Origin: Bacteroidota bacterium
GTDB taxonomy: Bacteria > Bacteroidota > Bacteroidia > Bacteroidales > UBA7960
NCBI GenBank assembly: GCA_018335675.1
Contig: JAGXRQ010000046.1
Span: 1 to 37,956 of the forward strand
DNA length: 37,956 nt
Reading direction: 5' to 3'
Numbering within the stretch: the first letter of the stretch is position 1; the number at the start of each line of letters is the position of its first letter. Positions 28,005 to 35,208 of this stretch are shown piece after piece. The notes under the pieces were generated by a model. That model was not told where the DNA came from. It saw only the letters and a list, made by a program, of their open reading frames with translations, and searched no databases. Position numbers and translations under genes: made by a program.

Positions 28005-28583
28005 GTGAAGAATAAAATCGGACTTCTGTTTGGTTCTTTCAACCCTGTGCACAATGGGCATTTAATTATTGCAAATTACATTTTACAATACGAAGACCTA
28101 GACGAAATCTTATTGGTTGTTTCTCCACAAAACCCGTTTAAAACTGAAGAGCAAATGCTTGACGAAAGTAACCGATATAGAATGGTAGAGCTTGCATTAA
28201 ACGGAAATGAGAAAATAAAGCCCTGTGATATTGAACTAAAAATGGGAACTCCATCCTATACAATAAATACTCTTGAAAAGCTAATTAAAGAAAATGCAAA
28301 CAACGAGTATATTCTCATTATTGGATCCGACAATCAAGATGATTTGGACAAATGGAAGGATTATGAAAAGATATTTAGTTTGGTTGATATTTTTGTGTAT
28401 CCTCGCTATGGATATAAACCTAAAAAGTTTAACAATCACAATAGAATAAAACAAGTTAGTGCGCCATTGATTGAGATGTCTTCTTCGTTTATCAGAAACT
28501 CCGTGAAACAAGGCAAGGACATTCGCTACTTTGTTCCAGATGCTGTGTTTGAAGAAATTTCAAGAAACAATTATTACAAATAG
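28005..28583 (+). CDS. nadD: Nicotinate-nucleotide adenylyltransferase
   Basis: A 192-aa nucleotidyltransferase that converts nicotinate mononucleotide plus ATP to deamido-NAD in NAD synthesis. The ATP-binding motif is GSFNPVHNGH near residues 10-19, and the second nucleotide motif SSSFIRNSVKQG lies near 165-176. The length is typical of NadD. The start is GTG at 28005: the overlapping ATG at 28003 is followed at once by TGA and cannot serve. Tight spacing after the sensor kinase (two bases) suggests the two are co-transcribed, though no functional link is evident. Confidence 0.95.
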   Translation: MKNKIGLLFGSFNPVHNGHLIIANYILQYEDLDEILLVVSPQNPFKTEEQMLDESNRYRMVELALNGNEKIKPCDIELKMGTPSYTINTLEKLIKENANNEYILIIGSDNQDDLDKWKDYEKIFSLVDIFVYPRYGYKPKKFNNHNRIKQVSAPLIEMSSSFIRNSVKQGKDIRYFVPDAVFEEISRNNYYK

Positions 28584-28615
28584 TTGCTCTCTTGACTGGT
28601 TAAAATGTATTTATT

Positions 28616-28640
28616 AAATCAAAATATTTTGATTTTTTTT
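28616..28640 (+). terminator. AT-only palindrome with T-run after nadD
   Basis: AAATCAAAATATTTTGATTT is a perfect 20-base palindrome running into TTTTT. It may be a weak Rho-independent terminator for the kinase-nadD unit. Because it lies next to the tolC promoter region it could instead be an operator. Confidence 0.45.
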
Positions 28641-28671
28641 GATACGTGTAGACTTCAGATACTTAAATTTG
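28639..28671 (+). promoter_or_regulatory. Candidate promoter of the tolC-like gene
   Basis: TTG at 28639-28641 and TAAATTTG at 28664-28671 fit the Bacteroidota -33/-7 pattern. The spacer is 22 bases, one more than usual. The start codon at 28691 lies 20 bases after the -7 box. Confidence 0.5.
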
Positions 28672-28690
28672 TCTTTTTTATATCAAAACC

Positions 28691-30112
28691 ATGAAAATAA
28701 GATCAATAGCTTTCTTAATAGTTTTTGTAATTGCATGTAATGTCTCTTTTGGCCAAAAAAAACAATGGTCGATTAATGAATGTATTGAATATGCTTGGGA
28801 AAACAATCTAAGATTGAAGCAACAACAGCTCAGAGTGTATATTGCAAAGCAGAGCCTGCTTCAAAGCAGGGGAAATCTTTTTCCAACGCTTAATGCTAAT
28901 GCTTCTCATCTTTATAACTATGGACGAACTGTTGATCCATTAACAAACGAGTTTGCAACTGAACGAATACAATCAAACAATTTCTCAATAAGCAGTGGAC
29001 TAACAGTTTTTAGTGGGCTTCAGATATACAACACAATAAAACAAAGCAAACTGGAGTTGGAAGCAGAAGAGTACGATGTAAGCAAAATGCGTAATGACAT
29101 TACCTTGTCTATTGCATTGGCTTACTTGCAAATTATTTATAGTTTAGAAGTTTTAGAAACCACTAATAATCAGGTTGAAATAACTCGTCAACAGCTTGAG
29201 AGAACTAAAAAGCTTGTTGACGCCGGAACACAGCCTAGAGGAGCGTTATTTACTATTGAAGCTCAACTCGCTTCTGAAGAACTACAGCTGATAAATGCTC
29301 AAAACAGACTCAATCTAGCTTATCTGGACTTAGCTCAAATGCTTGACATCAAAGACGTAGAAAACTTTGAAATAAAATCTCCTGAAGTAGAATTTGTTCC
29401 TCAAAAGGAATATGAATATTCACCTATGCAAATTTATAATGTTGCCATAGGTGTGCAACCGGAGATAAAATCAGCAGATATTCGGGTGAAAAGTGCAGAA
29501 AAAGGATTGGCAATAGCTCGAGGAGCAAGAAGTCCAATGCTTTCTCTAAGAGGGTCCTATGGAACGGGCTATACTGAGAATAGTAGAGAAATAGTTGACA
29601 TTATTCCCGGAGAACCGACAGAAATTGGTGTAACCGCAATGGGAGAGCCTGTTTTTGCACCAACATTTCAATATAATACTCAGATAAAGCCTTTTTCTGA
29701 CCAATTGAATGATAATTTGAATCATAGTTTTGGCTTTTATCTTACTATACCTATTTTTAATAATTTTCAAGTTAGTGCCGCAGTGTCAAGGTCAAAAATA
29801 AATCTTGACAATTCGCGTATTTCAAATCAGCTTGTAAAAGACCAGTTGTTTAAAAACATTCAACAGGCGCACGCCGACGCCTCTGCTGCATTAAGAAGAT
29901 ATAGCGCATCTTTGAAAAATGTTGAGGCATTGAAAGAATCATTTCGATATATTGAGCAAAGGTTTAATGTTGGGATGGTTAACTATATTGAGTATAACGA
30001 TGCAAAAAACAGGTTAGCAACCGCAGAATCTGAATTATTGCAATCTAAATTTGAGTATGTTTTCAGAACATCCATACTTGATTTTTACATGGGCAATCCG
30101 CTAAGATTTTAA
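28691..30112 (+). CDS. TolC-family outer-membrane efflux protein
   Basis: A 473-aa protein with signal peptide 1-21 (ending SFGQ). It has the two-fold OEP pattern: WSINECIEYAWENNLRLKQQ at the start of the first repeat, long alpha-helical stretches with heptads (TRQQLERTKKLVDAGTQPRG), then a second helical repeat (IEQRFNVGMVNYIEYNDAKN). Known of the family: these form the trimeric outer-membrane duct of tripartite efflux or type I secretion systems. The periplasmic adaptor gene follows 29 bases later. The inner-membrane pump (ABC or RND) is not in the window, so the exported substrate cannot be guessed. Confidence 0.92.
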   Translation: MKIRSIAFLIVFVIACNVSFGQKKQWSINECIEYAWENNLRLKQQQLRVYIAKQSLLQSRGNLFPTLNANASHLYNYGRTVDPLTNEFATERIQSNNFSISSGLTVFSGLQIYNTIKQSKLELEAEEYDVSKMRNDITLSIALAYLQIIYSLEVLETTNNQVEITRQQLERTKKLVDAGTQPRGALFTIEAQLASEELQLINAQNRLNLAYLDLAQMLDIKDVENFEIKSPEVEFVPQKEYEYSPMQIYNVAIGVQPEIKSADIRVKSAEKGLAIARGARSPMLSLRGSYGTGYTENSREIVDIIPGEPTEIGVTAMGEPVFAPTFQYNTQIKPFSDQLNDNLNHSFGFYLTIPIFNNFQVSAAVSRSKINLDNSRISNQLVKDQLFKNIQQAHADASAALRRYSASLKNVEALKESFRYIEQRFNVGMVNYIEYNDAKNRLATAESELLQSKFEYVFRTSILDFYMGNPLRF

Positions 30113-30141
30113 TTTATTGATAACACTTCAAATACTATACG

Positions 30142-31503
30142 ATGAGCACAAAGAAAATTTTAAAATATGGGTTATTGGCTGTTGTTGCGCTAATAATATT
30201 CATAATTATAGGAAGAAATGCAGGCTGGGTTGGAAGTAAGCCCAAAACTTCTGTCACGGTTGAAAAAGTTGAAAAACGTACTATTGTTGAAATTGTAAGT
30301 TCTAATGGGAAGATACAACCCGTTATTGAAGTTAAGATTAGTCCTGATGTATCCGGAGAAATTGTTGAGCTTGCAGTTAAAGAGGGGGAGTTTGTTAAGC
30401 GTGGCGATTTGTTGGCAAGGATAAATCCAGATCTTTACGAATCTGCACTTGACAGAATTAGCGCATCACTAAATACGACAAAGGCAAATCTGGCTAATGC
30501 AAGAGCAAGGCAAGCGCAAGCTGAGGCGCAGTTTATTAATTCAACTGCATCTTATGAAAGAAATAAAAGGCTTTTCGAACAGGATGCAATTTCAAATGCA
30601 GAGTATGATCAAGCCAGAGCACAATATTTGGTTGGAAAAGCTGAGACAGAAGCGGCAGCACAGAGTGTAATAGCGGCAGAATATCAGGTTAAAAGCGCTG
30701 AGGCAGCACTTAAGGAAGCTCGCGAAAGTTTGTCCAAAACACGCATTTTTGCACCAATGGATGGAACAATATCCCGTCTTGATTCCGAACTTGGGGAAAG
30801 AGTAGTTGGAACATCGCAATTTGCCGGCACAGAAATGATGAGAATTGCAAATCTTTCGGAAATGGAAGTGCTTGTTGAGGTTAATGAAAATGATATAGTT
30901 AGAGTAAATTTGGGAGACACAGCAACTGTGGAAATAGATGCATATCTGGGTCAGAAATTTAAAGGTGTTGTTAGCGCAATAGCTAATTCCGCAAAAACAC
31001 AGGGGTTAGGGATAGAACAGGTTACGAATTTTGAAGTGAAAATATTGATTATTCCTGATTCATACAAGCATTTGCAAAAACCTGAAATTAATCACTTATC
31101 TCCATTCAGACCAGGAATGTCGGCTTCAGTTGATATTCAAACACAAACGGTTGTGGATGTTTTGACAGTTCCAATACAGGCTGTTACAACCAGAGACCCA
31201 AAAACTTTAAAGAAAAAGACACAAGAAGAAAAAGCTGATAGTGTTGCAGAAAGCACAACAGTGATTAAGAAAATTGAAGATGAAAAACCTTTAGAAGTAG
31301 TATTCATATACGACAAGGGAATTGCTAAAGTTGTTGAGGTTAAAACCGGAATACAGGATTCCTACTATATTGAAATTACAGAAGGGCTTGAATTAGATCA
31401 GGAGGTAATAACAGGGCCATATCATTCTGTTTCAAGAAATTTAAAAGATGGCGATGAAGTTGTAAAATCAGAAAGAAAAGATATTTTTAGCGAAAATAAA
31501 TGA
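30142..31503 (+). CDS. HlyD/MacA-type periplasmic adaptor subunit
   Basis: A 453-aa membrane-fusion protein. One N-terminal membrane helix (~8-24, LLAVVALIIFIIIG) anchors it. A biotinyl-lipoyl half-motif follows (ISPDVSGEIVELAVKEGEFV, then KRGDLLARI), then a long coiled-coil hairpin (~105-200, rich in Ala, Gln and Glu), the second lipoyl half (TRIFAPMDGTISRL) and beta-barrel and membrane-proximal domains (~230-445). An extra charged insertion (~355-395, KKKTQEEKADSVAES) interrupts the last domain. Known of the family: it bridges a TolC duct to an inner-membrane transporter such as MacB. Its stop overlaps the tsaB start in an ATGA. Confidence 0.92.
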   Translation: MSTKKILKYGLLAVVALIIFIIIGRNAGWVGSKPKTSVTVEKVEKRTIVEIVSSNGKIQPVIEVKISPDVSGEIVELAVKEGEFVKRGDLLARINPDLYESALDRISASLNTTKANLANARARQAQAEAQFINSTASYERNKRLFEQDAISNAEYDQARAQYLVGKAETEAAAQSVIAAEYQVKSAEAALKEARESLSKTRIFAPMDGTISRLDSELGERVVGTSQFAGTEMMRIANLSEMEVLVEVNENDIVRVNLGDTATVEIDAYLGQKFKGVVSAIANSAKTQGLGIEQVTNFEVKILIIPDSYKHLQKPEINHLSPFRPGMSASVDIQTQTVVDVLTVPIQAVTTRDPKTLKKKTQEEKADSVAESTTVIKKIEDEKPLEVVFIYDKGIAKVVEVKTGIQDSYYIEITEGLELDQEVITGPYHSVSRNLKDGDEVVKSERKDIFSENK

Positions 31504-32219
31504 CATACATATTAAATATTGAAACTGCGACTAAGAATTGCTCAGTTGCATTATCTGCAAATGGAGAAATAGTAGCACTAAGGGAAGATATTGACAAAGG
31601 ATATAATCATGCGGCATTGCTAACCGTTTTGATAGATGAGCTTATGAAGTCTCAGAAATTAGATTATGATAAGCTTAGTGCGGTTTGTGTGAATAAGGGC
31701 CCGGGCTCTTATACCGGATTAAGAATAGGAGTATCTGCAGCAAAAGGCATTTGTTTTGCGAAAGATATACCTTTGATTGGAGTGGATTCTTTGTATTCAT
31801 TAGCTCAGCAATGTCTGGATACAAGACTAGACATTATCAATTCTAAGGTAAAAGATGGCCTTTTCTACCTTTGTCCGATGATTGATGCCCGAAGAATGGA
31901 AGTTTACTCTGCTGTATATGATGAAAAATTGAAATTAATAGAACCTATAAATGCAGTTATTGTTGAAAATGACTCATTTAAAAAGCGGATTGAAGAAAGA
32001 CCTTTTTTTATTTTTGGAGATGGTGCAGAGAAGTGTGTTGATAGTTTGAAACACTCCAATCTGTTTTTTATTCCTGAAATAATGGGATCAGCAAGAGGGA
32101 TGATAAAAGAAGCCTATAATAAATATTTATCAGGCGAATTTGAGAATCTTGCATATTTTGAACCTTTTTATTTAAAGGACTTTGTTGCAGGAAAACCTTC
32201 AGTGAAAGGGCTGCAATAG
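31500..32219 (+). CDS. tsaB: tRNA threonylcarbamoyladenosine biosynthesis protein TsaB
   Basis: A 239-aa protein of the ASKHA fold. Its N-terminus (YILNIETATKNCSVALS), the phrase NKGPGSYTGLRIGVSAAKG and DARRMEVYSAVYD are typical of TsaB. It is the dimerising partner of TsaD in making the t6A modification at position 37 of ANN-decoding tRNAs; it is not itself catalytic. The length is normal. The ATG overlaps the stop of the adaptor gene (ATGA), so it is probably translationally coupled to the efflux genes, an unrelated function. Confidence 0.95.
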   Translation: MTYILNIETATKNCSVALSANGEIVALREDIDKGYNHAALLTVLIDELMKSQKLDYDKLSAVCVNKGPGSYTGLRIGVSAAKGICFAKDIPLIGVDSLYSLAQQCLDTRLDIINSKVKDGLFYLCPMIDARRMEVYSAVYDEKLKLIEPINAVIVENDSFKKRIEERPFFIFGDGAEKCVDSLKHSNLFFIPEIMGSARGMIKEAYNKYLSGEFENLAYFEPFYLKDFVAGKPSVKGLQ

Positions 32220-32266
32220 CAGAGTTAAATTAAAAATACACTTTTCAGATATTAAATTGTTTTGTG

Positions 32267-32274
32267 TAATTTTG
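32267..32274 (+). promoter_or_regulatory. Candidate -7 box of the FtsB/DivIC-like gene
   Basis: TAATTTTG fits TAnnTTTG and lies 18 bases before the start at 32293. No clear TTG is seen 19-21 bases upstream. Confidence 0.4.
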
Positions 32275-32292
32275 GACAATCAATAAAGCATC

Positions 32293-32607
32293 ATGAAATT
32301 TAAGCTGCCAAAATTACCTCAAACACCTTCCTTTCTGAAGAACAAGTACATAATTGCTTCTTTGGCAGTGTTTATTTGGTTGTTGTTTTTTGATAATAAC
32401 AACTTCTTTCAGCAATATCGTTTCAGCCAGGACATAAAAAGATTGCAAAGAGAAAAAGCATATTACATTAAAGAAATAGAGAAGGATAGTATTATGCGAC
32501 AAGAGTTGAAAGAAAACCCCGAAGCTCTTGAAAAATTTGCCAGAGAACAATACTACTTAAAGAAAGAAGGAGAAGATATTTTTATTGTTAAGCCGGATCA
32601 ACGTTAA
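32293..32607 (+). CDS. FtsB/DivIC-like septum formation initiator
   Basis: A 104-aa bitopic membrane protein. A short basic cytoplasmic start (MKFKLPKLPQTPSFLKNKY) is followed by one membrane helix (~20-34, IIASLAVFIWLLFF). A coiled coil follows (~43-75, DIKRLQREKAYYIKEIEKD), then the tail phrase ALEKFAREQYYLKKEGEDIF that is characteristic of the family. Known role: it joins FtsL and FtsQ/DivIB in the divisome. The 3' end overlaps that of priA by 20 bases on the opposite strand. Confidence 0.9.
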   Translation: MKFKLPKLPQTPSFLKNKYIIASLAVFIWLLFFDNNNFFQQYRFSQDIKRLQREKAYYIKEIEKDSIMRQELKENPEALEKFAREQYYLKKEGEDIFIVKPDQR

Positions 32608-35080
32608 TAATAATTCTAACAGACTTCCATTTTTGTTCAGACTTAAACTCATCAAGGATTTCACGAATTTTGTTTTTGTTTGCTTTAAGGGTTGAGTCTT
32701 TGCCCAATTTTATCAAAATATTTTTAATGTACTGATTTTTAATTCTTGCAATAGGAGGAAACTCAGGGCCAAGAACAAAGTCGCCGAATATTTTTCTGAA
32801 CCTTGCCGCCAACAAACGAGATCCTTCGCTTATTAACTGTGGGTCTGTATGCACCAAAGACAATGAGATTAATCTGAAATAAGGAGGATATTTAAATCTT
32901 TGTCTGTCTTCCAATTGGCTGTTGTACATTGCAATATAATCAGAATCAATTACCATTCTGACAATGGCATGCCAAGGGTCCATTGTTTGTATAACAACCA
33001 TTCCTCTTTCCTTATTTCTACCGGCTCTTCCACTAACTTGCGACATTAGCTGGTAAGCTCTTTCGTGAGCTCTGAAATCAGGTATAGTTAGAAGATTGTC
33101 TGCATTCAATATACCAACTACTCCCACATGAGCAAAATCGAGTCCCTTGCTAATCATTTGAGTTCCTATCAGTATGTCAATTTTTTTATCTGAAAAGTCG
33201 TTAATAATTTTTTGATAAGCATTTTTTGCTCTGGTAGTATCTGTATCCATTCTGGCAATTGTGGCATCCGGAAAAAACGTCGGAAGCTCGTCTTCAATTT
33301 TTTCTGTACCAAATCCCTTCATCATAACTGCAGTAGAATTGCATGCAGGGCAATTGCCGGGAGGTGGCGTTGTGTATCCGCAGTAATGACACTTCAAACT
33401 ATTGATATGCTTATGATACACAAGTGTTACATCGCAATTATTGCAACTTGGAATCCAGTTGCATTCTTTACATTCAATCCTTAAAGAATAGCCTCTTCTA
33501 TTTTGAAACAACAAAACTTGCTTCCCCTTATCAAGAGTTTCCTGCATTTTTTCCAATAGAAGAGAAGAGAAATGCGATTTTAAAGTTCGTTGTCGGGTTT
33601 CTTTTTTAATATCTGCCACAAATATTTCAGGAAGCATAACCCCGCCATGCCTGGTAGTTAGAGTTACAAGTCCGTATTTGCCAGCTTTTGCGTTGTAGAA
33701 TGTTTCAACGGAAGGCGTTGCAGATCCCAGCAGCACTTTTGCTCCAGATTGTTTTCCAAGGTAAATTGCAGCATCTCTGGCATTATATCTTGGAGAATGG
33801 TCTTGCTGTTTGTAACTTGTTTCGTGCTCTTCATCAACAATTACTAGCCCAAGCTTTGTATAAGGAAGGAATAGAGCCGAACGAGGACCAATAACAACTT
33901 TATAATTTATGTTTTTCCCAAGCGACTCTATGCCGCCATAGGCAATGTTATTCCATACTTCAACTCTTTCATTATCGTTAAACTTTGAATGATAAATACC
34001 TGCATCTGCGCCAAAGTGTAATCTTAACCTTTGAGTAATTTGAGTTGTGAGTGCAATCTCAGGCAGGAGATAAACCACCTGCAGTCCTTTTGCAATATAT
34101 TCTTTAATAAGATTTATGTAAATCTCAGTCTTACCGCTAGATGTAATGCCATGAAGCAATACAATATCAGTTTTTTCAAAACACTCTTTTATTTCATTAA
34201 AAGCTTGTGTTTGTTCGCTGCTGAATTTTATCTTTTCGATTTCCGCTTTTTGATGTTCAAATCTGCTTACTTTTTTCTTGTAAACTTCAAAAACACCCTT
34301 ATCTATTAGCGTTTTAAGAATCGCATGAGGGTTTTTAATACCCTCAAGTAGCGCCGATTGCATAACCTCTTTTTTTTCAGGCTCATATCTGCCGGAAAGC
34401 TTAATGTATGATATGAGAACTTCAAGCTGCTTGGGAGCTTTTTTCTCAAGCTTATCAAACAATTCCTTTAGAGCATTTTCTTTTTGCAATTCAGGCGAAA
34501 GTTTTACAAAGGGTTCAAAACGCTGGCGGTATGGATTTTCTAGTTCTTCCTTAAGAAGCACTACATTTTTTTCCATTAGGTTTTGAATAAGGTTGAAAAC
34601 CTTAGCTTGGCCTGTAACTTTGGTTATCTCTGTTATACTTAACACCTTTCTTATTTCTAAAGCTTCGGCAACAAGATATTCCTTTTCATTAAGAGTTTCG
34701 AAATTATTATCAAAGTCAGGATTGAAAACAACTTTTGTTTCACTTGCAAGCTTCAGAGCAGGAGGGAGGGCTGTATTCATTACTTCTCCTTCTGTGCACA
34801 TATAATATGAGGCCATCCATTCCCAAAAAGTGAACTGTTGCTCAGTTATGATGGGCTTCTCGTCAAGAATAGAATTAATATACTTTACAGAATACTGTGA
34901 AGGAGGGTTTTGATGAATTTTTCTTATGATGGCAGAATATAATTTTTTAGCACCGAACGGAACAACCACCCTTTTCCCGACTTCAACCAACTCATTTAAC
35001 TCATATGGAACCCTGTATGTAAAGTATCCCTTTACAGGTAGAGGCAAAAGGACATCAACAAATAAGGTTATTCTTTCCAT
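32588..35080 (-). CDS. priA: Primosomal replication restart helicase PriA
   Basis: An 830-aa 3'-5' helicase that reloads the replisome at stalled forks. The N-terminal DNA-binding part (~1-110) begins ITLFVDVLLPLPVKGYFTYR. The helicase core has Walker A GITSSGKTEIY (~312-322) and Walker B VIVDEEHETSY (~411-421). A zinc-binding cysteine cluster lies at about 535-577 (CKECNWIPSCNNC, CHYCGY, CPAC). Helicase motifs V-VI follow (IGTQMISKGLDF, QVSGRAGR). The length is somewhat above that of the E. coli protein. It has a well-formed promoter of its own and is followed by no visible terminator, since its end overlaps the convergent FtsB-like gene. Confidence 0.97.
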   Translation of the reverse strand: MERITLFVDVLLPLPVKGYFTYRVPYELNELVEVGKRVVVPFGAKKLYSAIIRKIHQNPPSQYSVKYINSILDEKPIITEQQFTFWEWMASYYMCTEGEVMNTALPPALKLASETKVVFNPDFDNNFETLNEKEYLVAEALEIRKVLSITEITKVTGQAKVFNLIQNLMEKNVVLLKEELENPYRQRFEPFVKLSPELQKENALKELFDKLEKKAPKQLEVLISYIKLSGRYEPEKKEVMQSALLEGIKNPHAILKTLIDKGVFEVYKKKVSRFEHQKAEIEKIKFSSEQTQAFNEIKECFEKTDIVLLHGITSSGKTEIYINLIKEYIAKGLQVVYLLPEIALTTQITQRLRLHFGADAGIYHSKFNDNERVEVWNNIAYGGIESLGKNINYKVVIGPRSALFLPYTKLGLVIVDEEHETSYKQQDHSPRYNARDAAIYLGKQSGAKVLLGSATPSVETFYNAKAGKYGLVTLTTRHGGVMLPEIFVADIKKETRQRTLKSHFSSLLLEKMQETLDKGKQVLLFQNRRGYSLRIECKECNWIPSCNNCDVTLVYHKHINSLKCHYCGYTTPPPGNCPACNSTAVMMKGFGTEKIEDELPTFFPDATIARMDTDTTRAKNAYQKIINDFSDKKIDILIGTQMISKGLDFAHVGVVGILNADNLLTIPDFRAHERAYQLMSQVSGRAGRNKERGMVVIQTMDPWHAIVRMVIDSDYIAMYNSQLEDRQRFKYPPYFRLISLSLVHTDPQLISEGSRLLAARFRKIFGDFVLGPEFPPIARIKNQYIKNILIKLGKDSTLKANKNKIREILDEFKSEQKWKSVRIIINVDPA

Positions 35081-35099
35081 ATTAGATTAGTTGTTATTT

Positions 35100-35131
35100 C
35101 AAAATTATTGAAAAAAACGAGTAAGGTTCAA
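35100..35131 (-). promoter_or_regulatory. Promoter of priA
   Basis: On the minus strand TTG (35129-35131) and TAATTTTG (35100-35107) are separated by exactly 21 bases. This is a full match to the Bacteroidota housekeeping pattern TTG-N19-21-TAnnTTTG. The -7 box ends 19 bases before the priA start. Confidence 0.6.
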
Positions 35132-35149
35132 TAAAACATTCATTTGTTA

Positions 35150-35184
35150 ATAAAAAGAGGCTGCCAGAAAGTATGTGGCAGCCC
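35150..35184 (-). terminator. Rho-independent terminator of the Ig-repeat cargo gene
   Basis: GGCTGCCA (35159-35166) and TGGCAGCC (35176-35183) form a perfect eight-pair GC-rich stem with a nine-base loop. On the minus strand it is followed by TCTTTTTATT. It lies about 25 bases after the stop of the cargo gene (35209-35211) and before the priA promoter. Confidence 0.85.
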
Positions 35185-35208
35185 CTAGATATTGCTTTTG
35201 TTTAGAAA

